Shown: positions 36,796 through 49,527 of the stretch, one piece after another
Numbering within the stretch: position 1 is the stretch's first letter
Layout of the letters: the number at the start of each line of letters is the position of its first letter
Source of the DNA: Puffinus mauretanicus
Taxonomy: Eukaryota > Chordata > Aves > Procellariiformes > Procellariidae
Reading direction: 5' to 3'
DNA length: 64,000 nucleotides
NCBI GenBank assembly: GCA_023333565.1
Contig: JAJKFH010000611.1
Coordinates: 496,001 to 560,000 of the forward strand
Notes under the pieces: model-generated
The model's database searches: none
What the model saw: only the letters and a program-made list of their open reading frames with translations
Told to the model about the DNA's origin: nothing
Made by a program: the position numbers and the translations under genes

Positions 36796-39792
36796 GTATG
36801 GTGGCTTGGGGGTGGAGGAAGGTCGTACAAGTCATGCTTTACACATCCAGAGACTCTAAAGCACCTTTAGATTTATCTGAGGTTGGCGTTTGTGTATAAA
36901 GGGATCAACTTTGCTGGTCTTAGGTTATCATGCTTTCTATATGAATTATGATTGCAGACATATTCTTATCTCATTCTTTTGTGTATATCAGATGATGCAT
37001 ATATGGTTCACTCCTGTAGAAGCAAATTGTCACTTAGATTTTTGACCTGGCGTTTTGAAGTGCCAATGCAAAATTACTCCAAAAGATAGTATACTGAGTT
37101 TTCAAAGTAGGTAAGAACCCCATCGTCTCTCATCCAGATTCCCTTCATAGCTCATGTGTATTGCCTTACAATAAAAATGTTGTTGAAAAAAGTCAATTTA
37201 CATCAGTGTTTGAAGAGTGGGGGGTAAGTCATCTCTTTGCAAAGGAGGACGATTGGTATCTCATTAAGAATTTCTAAATCTCATTTTAGCTGCTCCTTGC
37301 AGCAAGGTCATAAGCATCAGGAGTGTTTGCTGTTGGTCCTGACAGCAGGTTCTAGGAAATAGCCTCTATAGGAAAGAAAGGAAGGAACAAAAAGGTACAC
37401 AGGGTATCACTGTGCTGAAAAATAGATGAAACCAGCACTGTCATCTGTAAGGCCTGAAATAGGATGAGACTAAAGAGGGTTCAAAATCAAATGACTTCCC
37501 ATTCAATGTTATTTTTTAAAAAATTGGGCTAATATCTAAAAATAAAAAATAGAAAAGTAATTTTCCCTTGCTGTTCTGCCTATTGTGTCTTCACAAATGT
37601 GGGTGATGAGCTGTGAGCTACAGGTGCATGAGGACAAATTTCCCAAAAGGCTGCTATTCTTTTGTACATTCAGTTTACTTCTGTTGCATTTGTCTCTGTG
37701 ATCCTCTGCTGGTAGGTCAGTTCTGGGAACAAATCTGGCTACTCGGACTAACAATTTTTATGGATATTCATGTATTTTCATGGTATTCAGCTGCCAATCA
37801 GATGCATGCAGATGCAAATTGGATGGTTAGATACACAAGTACTTTGATTTGTCTGTCAACCCATCGTGAGCCTGTGAAGTCTCAGTATGGATTTTTGTAG
37901 GTGGAATTTTTGCTTTCTTAAAAGGACACTGAACCTTTGAAACACCTCCACTTAATGGTTGGTTGGGTCAGTTTGTTTATGCTTACTTTCTAGATGATGA
38001 AAAACTTACAAGCCTGAAGCTCAGCCTGAAAACATATTGCTGAGGCTAAAAATACTTGCAAAATAATGTAACACATAAAGGTCTGAAGAAACAGATTTTA
38101 TTTGACAGTCTTGAAATTTTTTTCGATGACCGCACAAAAGCGTTAAATGGGAATGGCCTGGGGACAGGCACTAAATCAATAAGCACCAGTAAGTTTGTGA
38201 AATCAATTTTTTGCTTTTCACATACACAAAAATTGATGCAGCCAATGCTGTGTAACTCCCATTAATTGCCCAGGGTGACAAAAGATTTATCAATTGCTTA
38301 TTGACTTCTTTGAAGCCATAGGGAGAAAATGGAAATAGCTGCAAAGTTAATTGTGTAATATAGAAGATATCCTTCTTGAGTTGATGTGTAAATATAGGCA
38401 CAGTAGATTCTCTAGAGCTTCACAGTTTTTCCTGCCATAATACATGTTTGCTATCAACATTTCTGCAATCAGAAGCAGAAACAATGTTATTACAGTGGCA
38501 AAATTGGTAAGGTGTACGTAGATAATATATATTCAACGTGTAACATACAGTTAACATCATGAATGTTACAAAAGTATATCATATTAAAAGAGTCAGGATT
38601 TTCAGAAGTGGCTGTCTGTCCTGCGCTATCTGTCCTGAGCACAGACTTGGGGTGTATGGAAATGGAGGTCTGTACAAAATCAGTTTTGTTCATGAAAACC
38701 TTTGCCTTCAGCATCTCTGTTTTGACTTGATAGTTTGCCTGCCTTCCCACTCAGGGCAATGGGCAGTGATGACAACGTTTCTATCTTACACTTTATTTCT
38801 TTGGGCTGAATATAATTTCTCTTGTTAGCTCCTGTTTTAGCTCAGTTCTTTGAATTGTTTTTGTACTTCCCATGCTTTTACTCTGCTTTCTTCTTTCCTT
38901 CACGGTTCCTTACTGTCCTGTTTTGCAGCCTTTATGTCTCTTATTATTCTTTCCAAAAGCCTAAAATACCCACTGCATAAGATGTTCTCGGCAGGCAGAG
39001 CAAGGAAGATGCCGAAGTGCCAGTGGTGATAGTTTAGCACTAGTATTTTGTATCAGCTGCCTCTAGATGTGCCTGGCTACAGAGAGGCCAGGACCATTTT
39101 CATACCTTGTGAGTGTTTTCATACCTACAAGCAGAAAAAAGATACAACATTTGATCCCTTCCTGAGGTGTATGAGGTGGGGAGAGGATGGGTCACTTTCT
39201 GAATTCATTAGCCTGATGTTCAGGAAAAACATAGTAAAATCCCAGTTCTGCTAGAGACTTCCTATTTTGTCATACATCAGGCATCTAGACCTTGATTTGT
39301 CTAAATGTGTGTTTAACTCCAGTGATTAATTTATGTTTAAAAATGTTCAAGTGTTTAAATATTTTTCTGATGAATGTTGAGATCATCATTAAAATTGAAG
39401 CATCTTTGCTAAATCAAACTTTGCTGAATTGGCTGCTTCCTTTTTCAGTTTCCGCTCTAGAAAAATGGATATAATGTGTCCTTCTTCTTGCTGCTATCCT
39501 TTGACACATGTTACTCTTTTACACTCAGTTGTTCCGCAGGGGTTCCTGTTCAATTTAGTAGGATGACTTGTGGAGAAGTTACTCTTCCCCTCAACTGAAG
39601 GCATCTCCTCATCAGACTTTGAGCGTTTTTATAGGGGCCACTGGCTCTATTTCCTCTGTTATAAATAGCATATTTCACATTTAACAGCTATAAAATCAGC
39701 CACTGTTTCTTACGCGCCCTACTCAGTCTTCTTACTTCCCCTGGGTATGAGGTGTGGGAGAGCTTATTAAATTTCGAAGTCAGAAAAGAGAA

Positions 39793-39828
39793 AAAAGTAA
39801 ATAAAAATAAATATATAAATTAAAAATA
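39793..39828. repeat. A/T-only low-complexity tract
   Basis: The tract is built almost entirely from AAAT, AATA and TATA units with few other bases. It is simple sequence. Confidence 0.6.
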
Positions 39829-41040
39829 CACCATCTGTGGTATAAACAGGGCACTCTGAAATGTTAGTTAAAATTTCCATAAATGTGACACATGATAAAA
39901 AGAGCAGTAGCACAAAGTGAAAGAAGAAAAAGACTTCTAAGGCTAATAAACTTTGCACTGAAAAGTGACACCTGACACTTCAAAGTGAAAGAACTGAGAG
40001 TTATTTATGTTTTCTGTGTCTTTAACAGAAAACAAATGAATAGGGTTTTTTTGCAATAAGTAGTTACTTGAAAATCTAACATACATCTATAATGTACAGT
40101 GGAGCCAAGAGTGGGAGAAAGGTTTGGCATAAGCTAGGTTTTATATTTTTCTCTTTTTTCCTAAATACTGTTTAAAAAAATGATTCCAGTCCTTCAGTGT
40201 CAAACTAATCTTCTTCCTTTTATCTTTAACTCCCTTCTGACTCCTCTTTGAGAAAGTAAATCCATCTAATACCCTTAGCGTGAAGGCAGACAAGCGTCGT
40301 GAAAAATAAGTCCATCACACTTTTGCTTTCTGTCTGTTCTTCCCTGTTTTCTAACATAGAAGCTAAATTTCAACAACTGATTGAAAATAATCCTCTGTAA
40401 CAAGATTTTAATGGTAACAAATTGTGACTTCTGCATAAGACTAAGATCACGAATGCAGAATACAGTGAGATAATATATTCAGGGAAGTTAAATAGATATT
40501 TGTAGGTGGTGTTTACGAAAAGAGAATGAAATGGTTTAGCATCAGTTGAAGGCATTAGGTTAGCAGTCACAGCACAAAGTCAAATTTAAGTTTCACAGAA
40601 CAAATAGCTAGTAAAGATCCATCATGTATTTAGAAGTGAGAAGATACTGATTCCAGATTAAAAATCAGTAATGTGATGCAGCATCAGCAGACCTATGAGT
40701 GTCCTGCCATAAACCCCATAAGCAGAAACTCTTTAAAACCCTGGATGCTGAAAAGGACAACGGAAATGATGGGGAGGAGGAAAACAAGCAGATTTGGCAA
40801 GCTGCATCTTGATGAGCTATTAGACTTAAGGGTGAGGAAGCAAGAGAGTTGCAGCTGAAAGCTCTATCAACCTGCTGAATACTTTATCTCTTCAAAAGGA
40901 GCAGATTAAAAAAAAAAACAAACTCTTATCTTTGGAGATCCACAGCTGTGTAAATAGAAAGCCCTTACCCTCTGGTGAATGCTGTCTTGAATGTGCTCCT
41001 CAAAGGGTAATCAGGAGGTTGATAATGGAATCGGTGGGTT

Positions 41041-41290
41041 ATGACATTATTTCGTGACTGCTCGCTCTGGGCTCGATATCGATTTGGCTCCACAAATAAG
41101 GCAGGCTACAAGAGTGCGTCACACTCCTGTCTCAGGTGGTTTGTCTCCGTGTGTACCCGTGAGCGAGCTGTGGTGAGTCTCACTACCCTGCGGGACTGCT
41201 GCCGGGGCAGGGCTGCCAGAGGGGGGGTGTCGGCGCCCCTGCCCCTGCGCAGGGCTGGGCGTTCGGTGTGCTCCAGTGCTCGGCACAAAG
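41041..41290. promoter_or_regulatory. short CpG-island-like patch
   Basis: I count 16 CpG dinucleotides between 41053 and 41282, against a background where CpG is rare for kilobases. The densest part, 41190-41282, is strongly GC-rich and includes CTGCCGGGGCAG and GTCGGCGCCCCTGCCCC. A strong donor-like site, TG|GTGAGT, follows 41172. This combination is what a small CpG promoter with a first exon looks like, but no TATA box, coding start or known gene confirms it. A fragment of a GC-rich repeat is the alternative. Confidence 0.35.
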
Positions 41291-43689
41291 AGCCCCTTCC
41301 CTCTCTCTTGCTTCTGGGGCTGTTCTGTGACCTCCCTGAGGTGTTCTTCTAATTAACCAAAGCAGAAAGAGGAAAAGAGGGGATGCTCAGCCAGCTCAGT
41401 CACTGCCTCGTGACCTGCCAGCACACCTGAGGGATGAGGTATTGGGGGAAAGGGAACAAGTATCACAAGTCTGAGCTGCTTTTTGGGTTGTAGCTGCTGT
41501 GAACATACGCGTGTGTAGAAGTGATACGAGAGTGATGCAAAGCAGCATGTGAAATTTTCCTGAAAAAATAGAAGGAGACACTTTCACACATTCAGTTTTT
41601 TGAGGATGTGATTCTTCCAGCACTGGAGCTTGTCATCTCCAGCAGAGAGCTGGTGCGGGTCACTGGCGGTCTGACGGGAGATAGGCTAAGGCTAAGCAGT
41701 TAGTGCCTTTACATTGAGACAAGACCATACTTTTGTGGGTGTATCTGTATATTCCTCCATATAATGAAACCTCAAGATACGCCTTGACCCCCTGAAACTA
41801 CCAAAGGAAAAGAAAGTGAATAGCACACAAGGCACACTGTCCCCATAGCAGTTTAAATAGCCCTCAGAGTTGTATTCCCAAGCCTGGCGGCTGAGCAGTT
41901 AATTACACAGTAATTATACTTTTACTTTCTGGTATAGTAACTTTTGTGGACTAATTTGAGTCTGTGGAGTCCCTACTGTGGGATGCTAAAAGACAGCCTT
42001 CGCTTTGATACATAAATATGTGCTTGGCAAAAGTGATGTGCAAAGCTGTGACAATGTATTTCGAGTACATGAAAAATATGGGACTTGATGTTGCCCTAGA
42101 ACTGAGGCAGTATGTTTTAATAGTGAGATTGATTTAACCAATTGAAAATTTACTGAGAAATGAGACAGAATATCCCTTACTTAATGTTTCAAAATCAAAA
42201 TGGGCATATTTCAAAAGATGTAAGATAGCTGGAATAGACATTATGGGCTCATTTCAGGAATAAATTGGTTAAAAACCTATGGTTGTCAATATGCGGGAGG
42301 TCAAACTGGATGATGATAATGGCCCATTTCAGTTCCTAAAAATTGGTGAATCTAATAATTTCAGTAGAAATGCTGGCTCTGAGTGTCATTTGCACTGTGA
42401 CCTCTTCACATTCATCTGGAAGTGTTAAGTGGCTTTAAAGTAGATGCAAGATTTACTGACTCTGTCTCCTTTCTTCAGTAGTAGGACAGTAAAAAGGGGT
42501 TGTGTGTAAATAGGATTGAAAGCTTTATTCCAAAGCTTGTCTGCAAGTTTTTGGAGGTGGGAGGAGAGAGTCCATCTCCAGCCTAGCTCCTTGTTTATCA
42601 GATTTTATATTCTCAGGTCCCACATTGAAAATAAGGTATTCTGTGCTGAATGTAAAAGAAAAGTCACTCATGCATTTTTTTTCATTGTTTTTATTCAGAG
42701 ACAATGTTTTTGACCTAAAGATGAACCAGATTTTAATCTTTTGTGGCCTTTTTTCACCTTGACTCTTTGCTGTATTCTTTAAAATATTCATACTTGCATT
42801 GAGAAGCCAAATTTTTCAAGGTGATCCTAGGTGAATAGGATTAAACAACTCAGGTCAAACTACTTACTTAATCACTGTATATTCTTCATGCAATTGGCAA
42901 GAAATTGTATTTCATACAGCATTCTTTATAGTCTCAAGTTTTAGTATTCTGAGAGAAGAAAAATGAAAGGCAAATATCATGACCTTTTGTATCTCAATGA
43001 CCTGAAACTGGAGATGGGTTGCAATTTGAATACAGAATTCAATCGCACCTTTACAGTATCTGGTAGGCACTTGTAAAATATGTCTGGGACATTCAGAATG
43101 GAAAAGATATAATGTAATATCCTTCCAGGGAGAAGAGCTCTGAAAATTGCCATTTTCCCTTCACACATTAAGGCACTTACTGATGAAAATTCATGCATTT
43201 GATTAAGAGAAAGTCATAATTCCTCCCAGAAGCAAAGCTGTTTTCCCTTTTAATTGTTTTATTTATTTCTAGTGCAGGAGAAATGACTCATGTTTTGGTT
43301 TTATGCCAGAAAAAATGCTGATTGTTTCCTATGCAAAAATGTTTCATTTATTAAATTATCATCTATTAATGACATGGCTATGCAATTTCTACTCAGTATT
43401 CTTTAATAAAATGAATTCTGACAGTCAAACATTGGAATTTAATCTAAGCACATTCGTGAGTGTCACTAGGCAAAAAAATGACCCCTTAGCAGAGGTGTGC
43501 TTTTTCTCAGTCTGAGCATGTGCTCAGTGCCATGGGAATGAACAAGGGAGAATTATACCTGTAGCACAGAGAGTAAATTTTAGGAATACATAGGCTTGAA
43601 AGGAAATCTGTTTCCCCCTGAAAATATACTAACGAAGACTTTTCTTGAATGCACTATCTGGGCCTAACAGGTCAGTGAATGCAGAGGAA
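41291..43689. other. unique non-coding sequence between two CpG patches
   Basis: No gene was recognised. Composition returns to AT-rich after about 41700. Open frames are at most 88 codons with no domains. Confidence 0.55.
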
Positions 43690-43822
43690 GCTCGCTCGGC
43701 GCAGGAGCTCGGCGCAGGAGCCCGGTGGACGCCTGCACTTGCCGTGCTTTGGCCTCTGACAACCGCGTCTCGGGGATCCCTGCAGCTCCAGCAGCAGAAT
43801 ATGAAGATTCCTCGCCACGCTA
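43690..43822. promoter_or_regulatory. CpG-dense GC-rich patch with 13-bp tandem repeat
   Basis: I count 13 CpG dinucleotides between 43693 and 43819, the highest density in the window. Inside it, GCTCGGCGCAGGA is repeated exactly twice head-to-tail (43694-43706 and 43707-43719). A 65-codon open frame (43645-43842) crosses the patch but has no recognisable domain and is explained by high GC. It could be an orphan CpG promoter, a first exon, or a remnant of a GC-rich element. Confidence 0.35.
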
Positions 43823-45538
43823 GTTTTGCAAATGAGGGATAAGATCTTAAAATCTGACCATTGACTTGAACTGCCTCATACTCGGAAGTGCCTATCTTGA
43901 GTACCCTTCAAGAGGCCTAGATTTTTAGAAATTGCTGAGCACCTATGTTTTAAAAATCAGGCTTCACTGGAATTTTTTAGCATAGGATTCAAGTTCATTA
44001 TTCATGTCAAAATCCTGAATGAAGGCAATACTGTTTTATTCCCAATATTGGATAGAAAGGAGGGTGATCTAGCTGACCAGCAGAGTGTCATGTAGCTGCG
44101 ATGACACAGGCCCGCATTAGGTGGTCTCAGGTGATGCAGATGATCCAGATGGGTTCAGAATTGTGTTTCAGCTCCTCATTCGAAGATGCAACAAAAACAT
44201 GACTGGCAGTCACTGAAATGTAGCACTGCAGTTATCCTCTCCTTTCCATCTGGTGCCAGACAGATTCTTAGTCAGTGGTTTGTACCAGCTGTGCTTACAC
44301 AACTCTGCCCACAAGGACATCAGAAAAAGTTTCATGATTTTTCTGACTGGAGTGGAACAAAGGCAAACATCTGGACTGCTGCAGCAACAAGGTGGACAAA
44401 GGGAAACCTGCTGGCGGTGTTTCTAAGACAGCAAGAAGTAGATTTCATGACAACAAACCTACCAAATGTATGCCATGCTAGCTTGGAAACAGTATCTAAA
44501 TTAGACTTCTGTGTTTGGTGTCGTGACTGACAGCTACAAATGTAAGCCATTATAGAAGAAACCTTGTGTTGAAGGTGTTATAAGAAGTTCTTGCTATTTG
44601 TTTCTCTAATATTCTATTGTCTTCGTAAGATAGGCGAGGGCACTTTATCAACGAAGCCATAAGCAAAGTATATTTATGCATAAGCTTTCAGTGAGCTTTT
44701 TTCAAGTATGAGACACATGTCCAGTGCCAGGGAGGTAAAAGTTCTCCAAGAGAACGCAGGTATTTTTGGTAAGATTTTTAGACCTCATCAGTGCCTAACC
44801 TGTGTATTAGCAATAGTACTTTTGGAAGAAGCAGACAGAAAACGCCAGAGTTAAAAATGGGATCTTGAACAACGTTCTGTTATTTTTGTTGTGTGCTTAC
44901 CAGTAGTGCTCACCAGCATGCAAATCCCAGGAATAACCATGAAGACACAAGTGCAGGGTGTGAGAAAAGAGGAAGAGGCTGGATGGTCATCTTCGACTTC
45001 TGGTTTTCTCTGACAAAATTTGTTTCCTCTAAGGCCGTTTGTCTTTAATGTTCTCTCACAATTATTTCCTTAGCTTCTATTTCCTTACCGTATTTGGTAT
45101 TATTTATAAAGCTCCAGCTGCCAGGCTGACATGGTTTTGCAGGAGCCAGCTTTCATTTTTTAAAGTGCATTTTGTTGCTTCTCATTGTTCCAGAGAGAAG
45201 TTGAAAACATGAAACTTAACACCCACCAAAAAAAAGGAGGCAAAATAAAAGAATGAATGCCAAAGCCATTATTTTGGAAACAAGATCTTAAGATCTTTAG
45301 AAGCTTGCTCATAATTTGGAGGGAGGGGGAGAATTTTTTTATCGCTTGGAGTTAGCACGTTTCTTTGAAAGGAAGAACTGTGTCTTTCAGCGGGAGAGTA
45401 TCACAAACATTTATGGGACCAGTGAGACCCATATCTCTCTTACAACACTGAATATAAGGAACAATAAATTGGCAGTGGTAAATTAAGGAAAACAGAAGGA
45501 AAACAACAGCAGAATCAGGTCCTAAAGAAGCTATAATA

Positions 45539-45554
45539 CTATAGTATACTATAG
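45539..45554. repeat. 16-bp perfect palindrome
   Basis: CTATAGTATACTATAG is its own reverse complement. It lies in AT-rich sequence, where short palindromes of this kind can arise by chance. Confidence 0.75.
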
Positions 45555-48002
45555 AATGGAGCATGGACTTTAGTTGGTTTATTAAGAAAAATATAAAGCA
45601 GAGAAACAATTACGAATTGTTGAAGAAAACATTTGCCTCTGTCTCAGTTTACCTTTCTTGCACTATGGGTGGAACACTTTTCTTAAAAGTTCTGTTGTTT
45701 TTAAGAGGTGGGGATTTTTTCCCCTGTTTTTCTTTAGCTCCTTCAACAGACTAACATTTTTCTTACTGTGAATAGAACAGCTCATAGGAAAAAATTGCTA
45801 ATAGTCTGTAACACTTCTGCAAAAATTGCTATTGAATGGTATTCAAATTTTATGCATTTTTTGTCTTTTTTTATTTTTTCATCAAGCTCATTTTACAAAA
45901 TGAGACTCGGTGCTTGGAAAATGTTTTGAGATTTTGGAATTAAAAACAATTGTTCTAGAAATACTAGTTCTTTAAATAAAGAGGAGCTTACCTCTTCTGA
46001 AAAGAAACACCAGCATAAATAATACAGTGAAAAAGAAAGATTGAATCAATTGTTCCTATGCTTCCTTCCTTAAAATTGAATTATTCATTATTTCCTTTAA
46101 AAATGCACAGAAGATAACTTTTTTTTTTTTTAACTTAAGACCCCCACTGAAGTTGCACATTAAACAAAAACAAATCCATGCCTAGGAAGCATCCACAGAT
46201 TCTGACTAATTAGCATACTTTGAGACTTACCTGTTTTGTGACTTCTCTGGGTTTATATTTGAAAGCAAAATCAGATGCCATTTCCCAGCTGAAGTGCAAC
46301 TTTATCATTGTAATTCCTTACATGTTTTTAGATGATGTCTTTCTATCATGTTCTTTTCTGGATATGGAGAGACTACAGTTTGGTCATATTTCAGGTTCAC
46401 TCTTGTCTATATCAACTGGCATTAACCTAAATTGTTAGGGTAGGAAAATAGACAATAAGTGAATTTAAAATATTAGCCTCACAAAAGCATAGATCTGGGA
46501 TGCTGGGTGAAGGAGTAGCACAGAAAGGCTGCTTCTGGGAGGGAGGTGGGCAAATGGCATTTGTCTGTCTATGAATGTAACCCTGGTTTTGTCAGCTTAG
46601 TATACCAATAGTAATATGTGAAGGGTGCAGCTCAGGATATAGTAAACATCTTTTCTGTATAGAGTATTTGTTTATGAAAGAATCAGGCTGGCTGTGCCAG
46701 TGTTAAGTAACGTTTGTAAACAGGTGAAACTGGTTATTTAACTCAGGGGTCAGCCAGACACTGCTAACCCAGAAGCTTTTGCAGTACTTTTTTATTTTAT
46801 GTGATCTTCCTTTTGTCTGTCATGTCTGCAAATTCTGTCATTTGGAAAAATCTCTCTACAGCTTCCACTTTGCTCTTGCTGTACCCCGCAGGATGTTGTT
46901 TTCTGACAGGATCTGGGGTGTAGAGGGTGAGGCAATATTTCGGGTACATGAGGCTGACCCCCTGGAGGGCTTCACATAGTGGCACAGCATCTAGTGCATT
47001 TTCCTAGGAAACCCAAGAAACAATGGATTGTAGAGATACATATTTCTGATAAAATATTTTCCATGTGATTTACCTGTACTCAAGGTAGATGATTTGGGGT
47101 CTTCCAAGGCTTGGAGGGGATGTGAGCAGGGCATTGGAATGTTCTGTCTCGATGGCATCATTTTCTTTGGTCTTCCCCTGCTCAGAGCCTGGGTGCTGTT
47201 AGACTCCAAAGCCTTTATAGCAGGGAAACCTGGAGCTCTTTTAAGACTGAATCTTACCGGTGCTTGTAGAAAAGAGGTGACATTTCACTTTAGAGGTAGA
47301 TGGAAGAAATATTTATTTGGCATGTTGATTTCAAGTAAATGATGGATGCTGTAATCTGCTCACTGGATTGGAATGTTAGAGTAAAGCTCCGGGGAACAGA
47401 GAATTATCTGGCCAGTGAGGCAATAAAAAGGGCATAAATAATTGATTTATCATATGTTTCTGCAACTTTTCCCAAGGTTTTCACCTCCACATACCAAGAT
47501 ACGTGTTTATTATCATATATGATATTTCACATAGGTACAGTAAATGCATATGAATGTATACCCAAAAGCTTATACACAAAACACCATAAATATATTACAG
47601 AAAGAAAGCAAACATACCATTAAAATTTTAGTGATAAATGTAGCATTATATACGGAAGTTTCTTATGGGGAAGGGGATGGGAAGAAGAATAGGGCATGGG
47701 AAGTGTTGCCAGGTCATAGGTCTTGAACTGGGAAATGAAAAGCTTTCCCTGGTCTGCAATGGCCTGTGACTGTTTTCTTTCCATCTGAAGAAAAACTATT
47801 TTAATGTCATCGATATTGAACCTTCACAGTGGTTAGTAAAAGAAAGTTCATTTGCATCTTTAGATAATCATCCCTCTATTTTTTTCACCAAGGAAACAGC
47901 TGCTGCCTTGTCCGTTGTGCAGAGGAAAACATATTTCATCTCTATTTATGTTCAGATAGACGTTCAGAGAACGTCTTATACAATATTTTGGTGTCTTAAT
48001 TT

Positions 48003-48250
48003 ATGACCTATAGTAATAATAGCCATCATCATTTTAATGAACTAATTAGATTAATTACTGTTATTGCACAGTATTATTATTATTCTTGCCATAATCACCA
48101 TGGGGAAAATTTTAAGTATTAGAAATCAAGAATTGTATTATTGCAACTCTAATTCATAGTGTGCCAATATTTCCCCTGTAAGCCCCAATTGTGCGGTGTT
48201 AATAATGGAATGATTTCAATTCATAATTTAGCTGCAACATTATGAATAGA
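48003..48250. promoter_or_regulatory. putative enhancer: cluster of homeodomain-type motifs
   Basis: TAATTA occurs at 48043-48048 and 48052-48057, with TAATGA just before, and further TAAT or ATTA cores (TAATCA, TTAATAATGG, CTAATTCAT) follow over about 250 bp. The sequence is complex rather than simple-repeat. Such motif density is typical of deeply conserved developmental enhancers. Conservation cannot be tested here, and AT-rich sequence yields some matches by chance. Confidence 0.25.
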
Positions 48251-49423
48251 GTTCCTGGATTTTCATTCTTTTTGAATTTTTTAAAATTCCTCACCCATTT
48301 TGAACAATATCATGGCAGGCTGAATGTTGAGGGGAAAAAAATTCAGTCCCTTGCTTTGTATTACTAAGATTAAATTTGAGTGCTTATTTTCTGAAGATGT
48401 TTAGGCCCAGCATTTCCTTTGAATGGAAGAGGAGTTATATTACTGCGTTTTGTGGGCAGTCGTACTCACAGATGCTTGTGGCCTGTATCTCATACGTAGC
48501 TATACCTAGGTTTGTTTCATTATTGTCATAATCTTAGAATGGATTGTGCTGTACAATGTACTTTGCTGATATTGAAGAAATCAAGTAAAATAAATAAGCA
48601 AAGGCGAGACAAAATGTAAAAATCAGTATAGCTAAAGGCTCAAATTATGCAACATTGGAAGTTGAAGAAATGTTAAAAACCATAATACAAAAAATCAGCT
48701 GAAGTGGAACCATAAATGAGAAAGGGATGCCTATGAGAAGAGTAGTGAGAGTCATGTGTGAAAACATACATTTGTGATTTCTGTTTCTTCCTTTGTGACT
48801 ATACAAAAGCATCCAGATACAGCTGATTCTAATCAGTTGAAGCTTTAATTTCAAACTAGATGAATGATGTCTATAGCTAAAAGGCAAAAAAAAGTCCTTG
48901 CTACCTTTTAATGAAGGATACATTAAAATTAATCATCAGTTGAGTTGAACAACTCAGAAATTACCAAGTGAAGGTAGAACCTGTTGTCCTCTAGTAAAGC
49001 AAACTAATGCTGTTGTAAGGGGACTCTTAATCTCAAAAGAGCTGCTTCATTATGAGCATGTGAATACAAACAGACTGATCGTTAGGTACATGAACATACT
49101 GTTTCGGTGCACATGAAAAACCCAGGGCTCCACAGTGCTTAGTGCTCCCTTTTCAGTTGTTGTAGTGGTCTTAGTATTAATTACTAAATACTGTAAAAAA
49201 TCCCTAAATTTTTTTTTTTATTAATTCCCTAATCATCTCTTTCAAATACTAGCATTTGCTAAAAACAGAAAAAAAAAAAGATTTTTTGAAATGATAATTA
49301 TCTCACAGATAAGTCTGAAATGTTTGATGCTCACCTAAATAGAATATTTACTTGGCATACATTCCTTCCATTTTTACAGTTGAACATTTGCAACATAGTT
49401 TTTAAAATCTTTTTTTCTTTTAG

Positions 49424-49527
49424 CTGGACATACAGTGTCAGATATTAATAGTCAGATGAGCCAGAATGATGTACACCAGGATGACCTACATGATAAGCCC
49501 AGTGCTTTTAGGAGGCATCATATTTAG
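49424..49527 (+). other. candidate terminal coding exon
   Basis: A strong acceptor with the pyrimidine tract CTTTTTTTCTTTTAG ends at 49423. From it, the frame starting at 49426 stays open for 33 codons and stops at TAG (49525-49527); the other two frames stop early. The peptide is hydrophilic and not repetitive (for example INSQMSQNDVHQDDLHDK). I do not recognise it. An AATAAA lies at 50366-50371, about 840 bp downstream, which could end a 3' UTR. Similar acceptor-plus-short-frame combinations occur elsewhere by chance. Confidence 0.2.

Larger units (their letters stand above)
34853..41040. other. unique AT-rich non-coding sequence
   Basis: No gene was recognised. The segment holds a 10-bp-arm hairpin (35006-35044), a candidate non-coding exon (36655-36795), a complex stretch at 38080-38370 that reads like a conserved element, and an A/T-rich simple tract at 39793-39828. 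Open frames are at most 95 codons and lack domains. Confidence 0.55.
43823..49423. other. unique AT-rich non-coding sequence
   Basis: No gene was recognised. Noted inside: a 114-codon ATG open frame at 44186-44530, a 16-bp palindrome at 45539-45554, a T-run near 46121 and a homeodomain-motif cluster at 48003-48250. Everything else is featureless. Confidence 0.55.
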
